Assembly: GCA_016648135.1 (NCBI GenBank)
Contig: JADDOH010010270.1
Coordinates: 62,001-126,000, forward strand
DNA from: Agrypnia vestita
Lineage: Eukaryota > Arthropoda > Insecta > Trichoptera > Phryganeidae
DNA length: 64,000 nucleotides
Direction: 5' to 3'
Positions 31,313-41,439 of this stretch are shown here, piece by piece. The notes beneath the pieces were generated by a model, which saw only the letters and a list, made by a program, of their open reading frames with translations, made no database searches and had not been told where the DNA came from. The translations under genes and the position numbers were made by a program. Numbering within the stretch: the stretch's first letter is position 1; every line of letters begins with the position of its first letter.

Positions 31313-32847
31313 GGGGGTATTCTAATCTTTTTTTGTAAATTTCGTAAGTTTAGACATTCAGAATTATGTACTTAAAGGAATTTTTCAGAATTCAAATTAT
31401 TTACCGAGATACAGCGATTTCGATGGCGCGCCAAGTAACCGGAACAAATCGAACAATAGAGGGGGCGACGTTGCCGGCTACCTGCGGATGGATTACCTCA
31501 TAAAACCTTTCATATATACTCTACCTAAATAATGTATGTTTAACTGAAGGTCTGAAATCTTTTTTGAAATCTTTTCGTTCTACTTTTTAGTTCAGATTAG
31601 TATCGAGTCAATCTTTAAACATCGTTGACGTGCGTTCTCTGCATTTTACAAATATTTTGAGTAAATATTATAGTTTTCGTGTAAAATGGATAAAAAAGTT
31701 CAAAATACATATGGTGCTAAGCGTGCATATAGAAAGACGAAAAGACAATTTAGAGTTAATCAACATATTGTAGAAGAAGAAATAAGTTTCACTAGTGCAT
31801 CCGCAGCAAAATTGAAAAGATCGGGTGACGATGAAGTTATAATAGAAAAAAATTACGGCTATTGCATTTTCTAATTTTTATATCACTCTTATTATTAATT
31901 TTTTGTTCTACATGTAAGCAAAATATAACATTTTCGTTATACGTCAAAATATAAAAATCGTTGAATTCTTTAATATGGACTTTTGCTCCGAAACACATAA
32001 TGCAGGAACGCGGACCATTGAAATTGATATTTTTCTCGCTGTTAGTATTTTCAATGAAGGGTTTATACCAATTATAAAAATACTAAACGTTATGGGAATC
32101 ACGATTGGTCCAGAAGCCCATGCGTTCGCTGGGAAACGGGACGAAGTTCTGATCGAAAGCTCTGAAATCCGAGCTTCGGATGCTTCAAATGCTGCTCGTG
32201 CACAATAAAGAACTTCAGAGAATGAACAATTTGAAGTGGAGAAAGGTCCATTGTATGAAGCAGGAATCGCCGATTAAAAATATGCAAGTATACTGTACTG
32301 AAAAAGTATACTTTACTCAAAAATTTAAATGCGTTTTTCTAGAAACTTCATTTTTCAAGTTGGCGGACATGATATCTCAAGTTCTACTACACCGATTTAT
32401 CTAAATTTTTGTGTGAACCTTTTCTTTACATCCCTCTATAGCCTCCACCAGTTTAAAGTCGAAATTTTTATTTTTAATATATATTTTTTTTTTAACTGTT
32501 AAAAAAACGCGAAAAAATGTGTTTTTTTTCAAACGGCCACCATTTTTTTATTTTTTTTATTTCTCCGAGGTAGGGGCGATAGCGACATCTTTACTAATTA
32601 AGAATCCGAATTTTTTGTTTCAGATGACCACAAGGGTTGGAACCATGTCCGCCAGGACATCCCTTTTCACTTTACCAGCTAATAACTTTTTGACTTTTGA
32701 ATTTTTTCTTATTTTTTTATTTTTGATATATTCTTAAAATATAAATAAACGAATTATAAAAAAAATATACCAAAAATATTATTTGTTTCTTTTTTAAAAA
32801 GTTCCAAAAAAGGCCCGAAATTCGTGCCTCTAGACTAGAATACCCCC
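31313..32847 (+). mobile_element. TTAA-flanked DNA transposon, Kolobok/Mutator-like, copy 2 (longest)
   Basis: Ends are GGGGGTATTCTAATC and TCTAGACTAGAATACCCCC, with TTAA immediately outside on both sides (31309-31312 and 32848-32851). That is a clean 4 bp target duplication, as made by piggyBac and Kolobok elements. Inside are the start and end of a transposase (31686-32277) with the middle deleted. The element is 1535 bp. The 3' untranslated part shares a CGTTTTTCTAGAAACTTC landmark with the fragment at 40820-41310 and, more weakly, with copy 1. Confidence 0.8.
31686..32277 (+). pseudogene. Transposase relic, N- and C-terminal parts joined
   Basis: The first frame (31686-31874) starts MDKKVQNTYGAKRAYRKTK and continues FTSASAAKLKRSGDDEVI and NYGYCIF, the basic leader and first strand of the insect Mutator-like transposase family. 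The DDE catalytic middle is missing. A second frame from 31975 gives IDIFLAVSIFNEGFIPIIKI, MGITIGPEAHAFAGKRDEV and SDASNAARAQ, then a stop at 32206-32208. Reading on in the same frame gives ENEQFEVEKGPLYEAGIAD and the natural stop at 32275-32277. I recognise this C-terminus from many insect proteins annotated with a Mutator-like domain. The superfamily name is uncertain (Kolobok by target site, Mutator-like by domain name). Confidence 0.8.
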
Positions 32848-32851
32848 TTAA

Positions 32852-33038
32852 AAAAACATAAAAACATAAATAATATGCAAGGGAATTTTAGAAAATGAAA
32901 AAATTGGAGATTCCGGTTATTTATTTCACAAAGTGTTTTTTCTCTCTCCTGTAAAATTTTATGTTTGCATATAGACCCTTTTCATAGGGACGTCTTCATT
33001 TATTTTATCTAATATATTACCGAAGGATACCTCAAATA
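32852..33038. other. No recognisable feature
   Basis: AT-rich; no supported feature. Confidence 0.3.
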
Positions 33039-33039
33039 T

Positions 33040-33470
33040 TGTAACGTGATAGAATTCGGAGAAATTCGGAGAGCATGATCAGAATCCCTCGTTATATTAA
33101 ACACGACATAACTATGGAATGCTCTAGAACGCCCTACAGCACTCTGGAATTATCCACAAACGTCTAGTGCAGTCTGGAAGCGACGGAAATACTTTCGTAA
33201 ACACTAGAATTTTATAAAACAATCAAGGAGCTTCGAAAAACAAACGTGTTTCGTATAAAATGCGGAGGCACGTTTGTTTTGGCGTTTGATCGACGCAACT
33301 TAGCCAGCGATAAAAAACCAAAGTTATCGGCGTGGAGATTAATTCGAAGCGGTATATATCGAGCGAAGTATTTAACTTACGTGCGATAACTCTGTGATTG
33401 GTGCATTTTCAGAGATATTTACATAATTAGTGTCAATGTTGTCAACTTGGTTTACATCATCGGAACGAAA
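33040..33470 (+). mobile_element. Solo LTR, family H-related, copy 5
   Basis: TGTAACGTGATAGAATTCGG is the best-preserved LTR start in the window. CTCTAGAACG and CTAGAATTTTATAAAACAA words, a TATA-like CGTATAAAATGCGG near 33255, and GGTATATATCGAGCG follow. The order of landmarks is that of family H but the body diverges. The matching minus-strand copy is at 43640-43995. Confidence 0.5.
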
Positions 33471-33540
33471 GGTTTTAAATGATAGATTTTTTTTCTTAAT
33501 CTAAGTGATTAATTTATTTTGTTTTTATGTGACTAGTTGA

Positions 33541-33903
33541 ACGAACCGAAACGAGTTAATTTATTACTTGGACATATTTTTAAAATACTCGGCCAAAATA
33601 AATATGTAGGAGTGTGCGAGGCACAACCGAGGCACAACGAGGCACAACCGCCCTTATTTTATTTTTGTATGACGAACCGAAACGAGTTAATTTATTACTT
33701 GGACATATTTTTAAGATACTCGGCCAAAATAAATATGTAGGAGTGTGCGAGGCACAACCGAGGCACAACGAGGCACAACCGCCCTTATTTTATTTTTGTA
33801 TGACGAACCGAAACGAGTTAATTTATTACTTGGACATATTTTTAAGATACTCGGCCAAAATAAATATGTAAGAGTGTGCAAACACAAGGCACAACCGCCC
33901 TTA
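33541..33903. repeat. 131 bp minisatellite, about 2.8 units
   Basis: Units begin with ACGAACCGAAACGAGTTAAT at 33541, 33672 and 33803. Each holds an inner short repeat of GAGGCACAAC in two or three copies. Unit 3 is truncated after a change to AACACAAGGCACAACC. Open frames on both strands come from this periodicity. Confidence 0.9.
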
Positions 33904-34204
33904 AATTCGCCTCCCGGTGCCTTATCGGCTGGCTCACTGGGGGCGCTAGGGGCGCGAGGGAGGGCGGTGGCGTGGGGCGGAATCTGGGCGGCACCGCCAG
34001 GAATTGAAGTTAGATAATTATAATAGTTGGGAAAACTTACCCCGCGCGGCAGTTCGCCCCCCTCGCAGACGCTTGCCACCCAATAGGATATTTCAAACCG
34101 CCTCGAACGTGGAATTTACAATTCTGGCGCGAACAAACCGCTCCAGTTTTTTGCCGCCCGGGATGTAACCCTAAAATAAATTAAGAAATTTTTAGAATAC
34201 AAAT
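33904..34204. other. GC-rich block
   Basis: CGCCTCCCGGTGCC to GTGGGGCGGAATCTGGGC (33908-33990) and CCCCGCGCGGCAGTTCGCC (34041-34059) are strongly GC-rich. No frame with a known domain. Confidence 0.4.
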
Positions 34205-34625
34205 GTAATATAAATATTTCTATATTACAGGATTATGGTAACAGAGCGATAATTATTATAATTTATATAAATTAAATTTGTCAACACCACTTATTTATTG
34301 AAAAAATTCAACATGTTTCGAAGCCAATGGCTTCTTCGTCAGATATAGATCAAAATATTAAAAAGTTATGTATGGAAAATGATAATATAAAGTACCTACT
34401 TAACATGAAAATAAATTTAAAAGTTGACTATTTGCAAAAAGGACCTGATTATTTATAAAATTCAATTTACTATTTACACTCTTTCTTATTTCCAAAATTT
34501 CTAATTTATCAAATTGTGATTCTGTAGAATTTGTATGAAAAATTTGTAAACCCTTATTAATATCAAAAGAATGATCCATAGCCAAAAGATGGTTAGCAAA
34601 TTCGGACTAATTATGACTATTTAAA
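34205..34625 (-). mobile_element. Penelope-like element 3' end, family B, copy 2
   Basis: The minus-strand frame at 34400-34585 reads MAMDHSFDINKGLQIFHTN, then SQFDKLEILEIRKSVNSKL and FINNQVLFANSQLLN, the conserved tail after GIY-YIG. Just upstream, FANHLL-like text is readable with changes. Downstream come the hammerhead-like core (34315-34342) and the ACACCACTTATTTATTG end. This is the best-preserved B tail; its last 61 codons are open. Confidence 0.85.
34309..34342 (-). ncRNA. Hammerhead-like core with strong stem II (ACATGT type)
   Basis: On the minus strand CTGACGA, one unpaired A, GAAGCC, a three-base ATT loop, GGCTTC, then GAAAC and the self-complementary ACATGT followed by TG. Stem II is a perfect six-pair helix. 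The one unpaired base after the first box is the same deviation as at 6573-6606. Confidence 0.55.
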
Positions 34626-34679
34626 CACCTTAAGTGTTGAACATTTAAGGAGTTTAAATAGTATGGCCTGTATTAGTTG

Positions 34680-34745
34680 GCTTAAGTGATCACTTTACAC
34701 AACGCAACGTTTTTCAATTCCACTGTAAGAATATCCACACATTTT
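34680..34745 (+). repeat. MITE family C fragment, copy 6
   Basis: GCTTAAGTGATCACTTTACA and CAATTCCACTG match the middle of family C. Confidence 0.5.
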
Positions 34746-34799
34746 TTGAAGTTGAAGGTACATACGTTATTTATTTGACTTTTTTCAAATATTTGAAGA

Positions 34800-35035
34800 A
34801 CAGTGCAATAGCCATCTATAGTCTTCTTCTTAATGTACCCTGTCGGGTCACCCCGATCACCTGGGAGAAAGTTTCCCTGTCCAGGGCAGTGCGGAACAGC
34901 TCTTCCGCGCTTCTCATCCCGGTCCACTCTCGGATGTTTCCACGCCAGGAATGCCGCCTCCTTCCGACCCCTCTGCGACCCTCAATCTTCCCCTTCATGA
35001 CGAGCTGAAGATGGAGTACTTTTCGCCCTCATTAT
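34800..35035 (-). pseudogene. RTE-like LINE C-terminus
   Basis: The minus-strand frame at 34816-34998 reads MKGKIEGRRGVGRRRHSW, then RGNIREWTGMRSAEELFRTA and ETFSQVIGVTRQG. This is the basic GKIEG-RRGxGRRRxSW motif followed by the LR-WxG helix that ends RTE-like reverse transcriptase proteins in insects. The same region from other subfamilies is at 42150-42450, 61185-61711 and 62601-62882. Confidence 0.8.
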
Positions 35036-35176
35036 ACGACCAAAGTGTCAAAAATTATACAAAAAACTGTCTGTTTGTAATGTATCTATTGTATCTTTAA
35101 TCTAATGTATCTATCTTATAATGTATATGTATAATATAGTGTAAACATAGATGTCACCGCTGGTAAAGATATCTCT

Positions 35177-35400
35177 ACAGAGTTATTTGGAAAACATTAA
35201 TAACTTCGCAGGAATATATTCCTGCCTTGATTATGAGTCGAAAATGATCAAGATATCATGACCTAATATCAATAGTTATGGAGATATGCGACATCAAAGT
35301 TTGCATTTTTTTTATATGAGGTCATGGTTGCCAGAACATTTCATAACATAGTCAAAAATCTACCGGTCATGTTTCTGCTGCTAGCTCTAGTACACCCTGT
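35177..35400. repeat. MITE family L, copy 1
   Basis: AACATTAATAACTTCGCAGG, TGATTATGAGTCGAAAATGA and GATATGCGACATCAAAG match the left arm of the palindrome at 58407-58908. The right edge is ACACCCTG followed by TATA, and TA occurs at the left edge, so a TA target site is possible. Confidence 0.65.
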
Positions 35401-35950
35401 ATATATAATTAATTTTATATTAATTTATTCAAATGACAACATTCATCATCATGGTCAAATGATTTTATTGCCATGTTCCTCTTTTTAGAACATAATTTTG
35501 GACGTTTTTAAGAAATATTTTCACCGTTAAACATTAACCCCAAATAGAGCGAATAGTCCCAGAAGTAATATAACTGTTCCATCCAGTTCCTTAAGCAGTA
35601 TTATTCCTCGGAGAACGTCCTGGAACATAACGTTAAAGCCATCCTTCGATAATCTTATACTCTTCGCCGGGACCGTAAGATGGCGCTTAACTCAATTTAA
35701 GTTCGGGCGTTTGTTTTGATTACATCGCCGGGGGGCGCTCTTATTTCATACATTAAGCGGGCGGAGAGGTTCGGCTCCAGGGTGTGCCAGAACGGGATTT
35801 AGCGAGCGCTTGAACCGTTATTGAAAATGTTAATTTTCTTCACGCGAATTAAATTTCATTAGCATGTAATCGCGAAAAAGATTAATTTATTTAAACACTC
35901 CCTTTACGAATTTCAAAAATACATATTTATCTGAATGTTTTTAATTTATA
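35401..35950. other. Unassigned, with a mid-GC block
   Basis: 35680-35830 has GTAAGATGGCGC, CGCCGGGGGGCGC and CGGGCGGAGAGG, unlike flanking DNA. I see no coding pattern. Confidence 0.35.
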
Positions 35951-35954
35951 ATCC

Positions 35955-36465
35955 TAACTATCTGTTCGTACCCGGCGTTGCACGGGTTAAGGATTAAATT
36001 AAAAATAAATTTGTGGGGATAAAAAAAGGAATGACTCGAACGGTGTAGTTTTGCATCGAAAATATATCAGGGGGAGGGTAAAAGGGGAGGGAGGAAATGT
36101 CACTTTTGTTACCCGCGGGGTCCTAAGGAATAAGTTTATAAATTTCGAGTCCGATCGGTCGAACAGTATAAATTTGCATCGAAAATATGTCAGGGGAGGG
36201 GAAAGGGTATGAGAATAGGGGGAAATGTCGCCTTTGTTACCCGCTGAGTCCTAAAGAATAAGTTTCCAAATTTTGAGTCCGATTGGTCAAACGGTACAGA
36301 TTTGCATCGAAAATATGTCAGGGGAGGGGAGGGGGTATGAGAATAGGGGGGAAATATCGCATGTGTTACCCGCTGAGTCCAAAAAATATGTGGATTTGTA
36401 CAAATATGGATTTGTATAGAGAACAGACAGACAGACAGACATTGAGTTTTATAGGTATAGATTAC
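35955..36465 (+). repeat. Dispersed insect repeat with three internal tandem units
   Basis: Starts CTGTTCGTACCCGGCGTTGC and ends GACAGACAGACAGACATTG plus TTTTATAGGTATAGAT, the edge pattern of a very common insect interspersed repeat (compare 56080-56640). Three units of about 123-128 bp begin with TTGCATCGAAAATAT at 36051, 36174 and 36302, each with TCAGGGG(A)GGG and GTTACCCGC landmarks. Confidence 0.7.
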
Positions 36466-36835
36466 TGTACGAAACACATCACAAGAAACCCAGGCATGAG
36501 AAAATCACATACATGTTTAAGGGTGCGTGGAGAGTGCACTTGTGTGTGGATGTTTTTTCATTTCTAGCTAGAGAGAAGCTCCGGGAGCAAATTAAGATTT
36601 GCTAAACACCCGACTCGCACGCGGAGACTCGATGCAATGATCTTCTACGTGTTGATCTAACGACGAAGTATTACTTAATCGCAAGATTGCCTCCCTGGTT
36701 TAGAAACTTGCTTATTTCACCTGACCAAGCAATATTGCAATAGCAGTAAGCAATGATTGACATGAATACATGGCGCATTCGTTTTGTCGACTAGACGTTA
36801 ATTGCATCACGGAACTGGGTCAAGTATGCATCATT
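36466..36835. other. No recognisable feature
   Basis: CTCCGGGAGCAA near 36581 recurs at about 26431; otherwise nothing is seen. Confidence 0.3.
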
Positions 36836-36839
36836 AATA

Positions 36840-37185
36840 CAAATTTATGTTGTGCGCATCAGAATGAACGATGAAGGATCTAGGCTTACCCAGACTCTAT
36901 TCCCTCGAGCGTGCTAATGGACCAATCGCGCTCGAGACGACCCACCAATGGCAGACCACGGGCGCCAATGTTCGCCCGTAGACCGTCCATTACTTTTCCT
37001 TCGAACGCTGCATGAGACGTATGTTTGTATTCCGCTAATTATATCATTGTAACCTGTACATGCAATAAATTCGACATTTAACCAACTGTGAGTATTTATG
37101 GTTACCTGCATATCCATCTCATCATTCATTTACATCTACTTGTCGTCACACATGTACGCACTACGCATGCTTCGACTGATGGGAA
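36840..37185 (+). mobile_element. LTR-like sequence, family O, copy 1
   Basis: A mid-GC block ends in a polyadenylation-like TGCAATAAATTCG, then CAACTGTGAGTATTTATGG and CATCTCATCATTCATTT. The same downstream order (AATAAA, AGTTAATCATGAGTATAA, CCCTGTATCC) is at 41440-41720, and on the minus strand at 43490-43625. This is the R-U5 look of an LTR, but I see no start or coding part. Confidence 0.4.
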
Positions 37186-37379
37186 TTGATCTTCCCACAA
37201 ACACGCTACTTTAATTTTATTTAATATGTGGTTGCCAAAAACGCGTACATATACACGTGAAATGAGGTACCACATACGCTGACATCGAGCACGGTAAACC
37301 GTTACCCTCGATACAGAGGTCGAGGCAAAAGCGCTGAGCACAACGAACAAGGCGACAATTTAAGCCGGACCAATGACCG

Positions 37380-37765
37380 AGTACAAAGGCGACGTATAGC
37401 AGAGGGCATGAAGAGAGGATAAACTCAGATTGCTGACCAGACTAAATATTACCCACACGAGCGGCCGATTAAGACGAAGTCATAATACACCGAGTCCTTT
37501 GTTCACGACAAATATAAAAACGGTAGTTTCCAGAGCAGACTATCTCACTTCTCCAGTGAACGGCTCGTACAGCGGAAGCCCTTGCCGTCATACCTTCGAA
37601 CGTCACGCTTTCACTTGTAACCTTTGTAGTTACTGTATTCTCATAACTTTCGCTTTTGCAATTCAATAAATGCTGTAAAATTATCGTGACTTTACATCAT
37701 CAACACCGCTTCAACTCATCCTAAACCGGAGGGCTCATCCACCTCCAAACATATAAATACATTCA
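37380..37765 (+). mobile_element. LTR-like sequence with TATA and polyadenylation signals
   Basis: CGACAAATATAAAAACGG near 37506 is TATA-like, GCAATTCAATAAATGCTG near 37658 is polyadenylation-like, and AACCGGAGGGCTCATCCACC near 37722 resembles the end of insect LTRs. No flanking coding region. The call rests on order of signals only. Confidence 0.35.
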
Positions 37766-38185
37766 GCAAATCGCGAAATTTATACTACAGGGTAATTAAA
37801 AATCTGCCAGAGAACCATGGTTCTACAGTCTTGTGATCTCACGGCATAGGAACATGTTTGTGATTATCTTGCTTGCAGAAGCTCCAAGTAGTTGAAGCGT
37901 GCATTTCCTCACCATTGCCTCATATTTATCAGCCAGAATATCTTTCGTCTTTCAAGACCTGTGATGGGATGCAGGATGTGACATTTCTCTAGATGTCTAT
38001 GACCTGACCAAAATATTGCAATTTTAAGAAAACGAGCATATTTTTTGTTATATTTTATTTTTAGATGTTAGTTACATTTATTTTTGGCCTTGCTTGCTGT
38101 ATATAAGGAATAATATATATTCATAATCTCATTAAAAAATATAAAAAAATAGCCTTTTTTCTAGCGCCCTAAGTAGACTCCTGCA
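37766..38185. other. No recognisable feature
   Basis: CTACAGGGTAATTAAAAATC near 37791 is like a Tc1/mariner-type end but no partner is seen. Confidence 0.3.
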
Positions 38186-38189
38186 TTTA

Positions 38190-38700
38190 TTTGCTTTTGA
38201 CAATAGTTACGTAATGTGATGATGCGACATCTGTGTATAATTGATTCCACAGATTACACTTCAAATGAGGAACTAAAGATTTCAATATTATGAATGGGGA
38301 TGGATAGTGAAGTACTGTCAACTGAACGAAATGGAAGGCCATGATCAGATAGAAAGTTGAATTTAGATTTCAGGTACTGAGGTGAGTGAGAATTAAATAG
38401 GACGTTATGAAGAAGAGATAAAACATGAATTTTATGGCGTTGTTAGATTGTAGGCCAATGGAGAAGATTGCGAAAAAATGATATGTAATGGAATTTTTTG
38501 AAGATGAAATTGCTATCCAGATGATACATGATAAAGGAGGGAAGAAGAAAGGGTTGTCTAGTTGTTATTCTACAGCGAATAGAGAGAAAATTCTTTAATC
38601 TGCTTAGCGAGTGAATACTGAAAATATATTTTTTGCTGACGTGTGACGTTATGAAACATTTTTCGAAAGTGGAAAAAAAAATCATTAATGTACTATCAAA
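38190..38700 (-). pseudogene. LINE polyprotein C-terminus, Jockey/R1-like
   Basis: On the minus strand the frame at 38443-38685 ends FHYISFFRNLLHWPTI, and after a stop the reading continues RHKIHVLSLLHNVLFNSH, then YLKSKFNFLSDHGLPFRSVD and HNIEIFSSSFEV. LHWPTI plus RHKIH is the loop that follows the thumb in many Jockey-like proteins (usual form LNWPTLxxRRxIH). Stops at two points make it non-functional. Confidence 0.7.
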
Positions 38701-38734
38701 CTTCTCAATTCCCTCGCGCGTAAGGGTAATAAAA

Positions 38735-38930
38735 TGAATAATTTTGAATGTTTGGAAATCAAAAGAAATTTGAACTCGGGTATTAATTTATTTAACAATA
38801 TTACCTTCACTAACTCAGCTTTATCTTCTCTCAATATTCCCGTTACAACCACCCTTACACCAGTACTTTCTGAGCATTATTTCAGCACCTCATCATTATT
38901 TATATTTTAATAGGATCAATCTATATTTAA
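38735..38930 (+). pseudogene. Penelope-like C-terminal relic
   Basis: NNFECLEIKRNLNSGINLF, then NNITFTNSALSSLNIPV and TTTLTPVLSEHYF are readable to a stop near 38911. LEIKR followed by a leucine-asparagine stretch matches the tail of Penelope-like proteins. The same VTTTxTPV end occurs at 48480-48540 after a GIY-YIG relic. Confidence 0.6.
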
Positions 38931-39293
38931 AAAGGTAGGTAGTCTGTTTGATACGTCACCTCTCGATGAGTGATTTTGTTTCTGTCGAAATTTAAGTAGT
39001 GAAAAAAAATATATTAAAATTGCGTTAAGCTAACGAGGTAAGATTAGGTTAGGTATTTAATGATCACCATTAATGATCTCTACAATGTAAAAGCCATATC
39101 CATTAATAATACCTACATGAGAAACAAAAACAATGAATGTCTTAATTTAAAGTGAATAAAGATGATTAGTATATTATGATGACATATAATTACAATAAGC
39201 ACTGTCTATAATGCAGTAAATTACTAGTGTAGCAGGCAAGGCGTCAATTGAATGTAGTATTTACTCTGCTGCCAAGACCCTCAGCAACAATGA

Positions 39294-39365
39294 AACATGC
39301 TTATATAACATGCTTATATATATAAACATGCTTATATCATATGCTTAACATGCTTATATAAAATG
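39294..39365. repeat. (ACATGCTTATAT)n short tandem repeat
   Basis: ACATGCTTATA recurs about five times with small spacers. Confidence 0.75.
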
Positions 39366-39399
39366 TATTTTGTATAAAATGTACTTAAATACAAGTAAG

Positions 39400-39580
39400 T
39401 CATTATTGTAAAATTTGCCTGTCTCAACACAGAGCTCTAGTGAGACAGGCATAATAAAATCAAACCTTACCAATGTATATAAGTGAAGCAATGAAATAAA
39501 TGAAATTAAATAAAAAATAATTTTGTAAACATTATAAAAAGTTGTCACATATGAAAGTGAAATAAATAAATCTATCAAAT
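39400..39580 (+). mobile_element. LINE 3' UTR stem-loop, copy 1
   Basis: GCCTGTCTCA (39417-39426) and TGAGACAGGC (39441-39450) form a perfect 10 bp stem followed by ATAATAAAAT and further A-rich text. The block at 46260-46450 has a stem of different sequence at the same place. Such stems in LINE 3' ends are often the recognition site of the reverse transcriptase. Confidence 0.5.
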
Positions 39581-40095
39581 TTATTGCTATATTGTTCTGT
39601 ATAATATGAGATTTTAGAATTGAGGTAAATATTTGTACAATTTCAGATACTGAATAAACATTTCTGATTTAACCTACGCACCTGCTTTTCAAAGATACCG
39701 AGTAATTCCCGAGTTCACAGGCACACTATTATACATTAGTTAATTTTCATGTCAAAACAATTTCTGGAATATAATTCGATACAACGCTCTTAAGATGGCT
39801 GATGAATTAAAATTCAGGCTTGGTATCGCGTTCCCCGTTAGATGGCGCGCTCGTGCCGCTCGTGGCGGGTGGGGAGCGTAACCTCGCTAGTAATAATATA
39901 TTATACATAATATAAGTATTTATGTATTTCAAAGGCTTCACGGATTCGCGGTTATGCCAGCTAGGTACGTCGATAATACATAGTGTCTTGCCGGGGTTGA
40001 AATGGGACCATTTGGGGTATTTATAATATTTTTGAGTTTGTTCAAATCTTTCAGAACGGTAGTACTGGATTTCTCGTCACAGAGACATCATTAAT
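39581..40095. other. Unassigned
   Basis: 39825-39890 is GC-rich (TAGATGGCGCGCTCGTGCC). No coding or repeat match is supported. Confidence 0.35.
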
Positions 40096-40099
40096 CAAT

Positions 40100-40544
40100 T
40101 AACATATATTATGGATGTCTCACAGAGACGAAACTGTATTTTATTATTATTGTGGGAAAGTAGGTATAGAAGTCATTTATGGTGTATATCAATTGTGGGA
40201 GTCTCATTGATCGACATTAACGTTATCAAAAATAGTTGGCGATATCTGTGGGGATTTAGGGGAAGGAAAATGGCTGTCACAGGCCGGTATAATAGGTTGT
40301 TACAACACGTACGTGATGTGTGTCATATAATCCAAAAATATACAACTTTCAAAAATTAGTAAGACATGGTATATTCTATCATGGTGGAAATGGCGAACGT
40401 TACATATGTGTAAAATGATCACTTAAGCCTACCATACGATCGGTCGTAAGTCCGATATACACCATAAATGACTTCTATACCTACTTTCACACAATAATAA
40501 TAAAATACAGTTTCGTCTCTGTGAGACATCCATAATATACATTA
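40100..40544. repeat. MITE family C, copy 7, complete with 89 bp terminal inverted repeats
   Basis: Left arm 40100-40188 and right arm 40456-40544 are near-perfect inverted repeats running from ATTATGGATGTCTCACAGAG to TCATTTATGGTGTATATC. The core includes GATCACTTAAG and TATACAACTTTC. No transposase frame. It is the only copy in the window with both ends intact and so defines the family. Confidence 0.9.
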
Positions 40545-40589
40545 ACTCAATTATTTAGTTGAGATAATGTATATCACCGTGTACACGTG

Positions 40590-40800
40590 TTGATATTGTC
40601 ACGAGATGGTAGTAAAGGATGGCACATAATCGAGGTCATTACAGGTGTACGCGACGCGACTCATCGTGCATGGGAGTGGACATGGAAAACAAAATAAGGG
40701 ATGACAAAGGATTGCAATGGGGTGTGAAAAATTGTAATCGAAAATATTTTCCCAAAGTTTCAAGTCGATTGGGGTAAAACTCTAGAAGAAGAAGAAGCTT
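40590..40800. other. Possible LTR start
   Basis: TGTCACGAGATGGTAGTAAA at 40599 resembles the start of H copy 2 (GTTACGAGATGGTAAAAG) but the match soon ends. Confidence 0.3.
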
Positions 40801-40819
40801 TTAGAAATTCCTTCTCATT

Positions 40820-41310
40820 AGACTGGGTCAGCCGGAGCGTCGTATATCGAGACAGCTTCTTGCCTTTATTGTCTGTCTTTCTCAAGAGGAAAGAATTTGT
40901 CTCAGACAAAAAAAAGATACCCTTGATGTTGCAGCTGCAGCAAGATCTTTGTTTAATGGAGCTGGAATCGATGATTCTATGTAAGTTTAAAAAAAAACTA
41001 TTTACGTTTTATTTCTACTTAAAACTTAAATCGCCTTTTTCTCAAAACTTCATTTTTTAAAACGGTGGACACGATTTCTCAAAAACCAATGCACTGATCT
41101 TATTGAAATTTTGCACGCTTCTTATAAATAGAATTGTCTAGTGATTGTATGACGTTTTTGACAACATACAAGACAATATTTTTTTTTAAAAAAACCTTCG
41201 TTCAATCACAAGCTTTACTCACTACTAACAGAAAATATCTTGTTTTGTGATTTCAGGTACAGCTCTCATGAGTCATCCTAACCACCGCGAGTATACTTTT
41301 TTCTAAGGGG
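40820..41310 (+). pseudogene. Kolobok/Mutator-like transposase C-terminus and 3' UTR
   Basis: In one frame the reading is LLAFIVCLSQEERICLRQ, then DTLDVAAAARSLFNGAGIDD and SM with a stop at 40982-40984. GAGIDD matches the GPGIDD ending of the family at 3804 and 57830. The following CTTTTTCTCAAAACTTCATT and GGTGGACACGATTTCTCAAA match the 3' UTR of the element at 31313-32847. Terminal repeats were not identified with certainty; AAGGGGTATACG near 41307 may be a related end. Confidence 0.6.
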
Positions 41311-41439
41311 TATACGAAAACTTGGTCCCACCGGCTGAATTTTCAATTTCGTACAAATCTTGAAATTTTTCGAATGTGTTTGACATCGAAAAATTATTAC
41401 ATATAAAACTTAATAGTAGGTACATGCACTTAGCAGACT

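Noticed and set aside
33541..33903. CRISPR-like array
   Set aside because: Units are 131 bp and fully repeated, without unique spacers, in eukaryotic DNA.
33537..34079. Several overlapping frames on both strands
   Set aside because: They repeat the same peptide with the 131 bp minisatellite period and extend into a GC-rich block. No domain.
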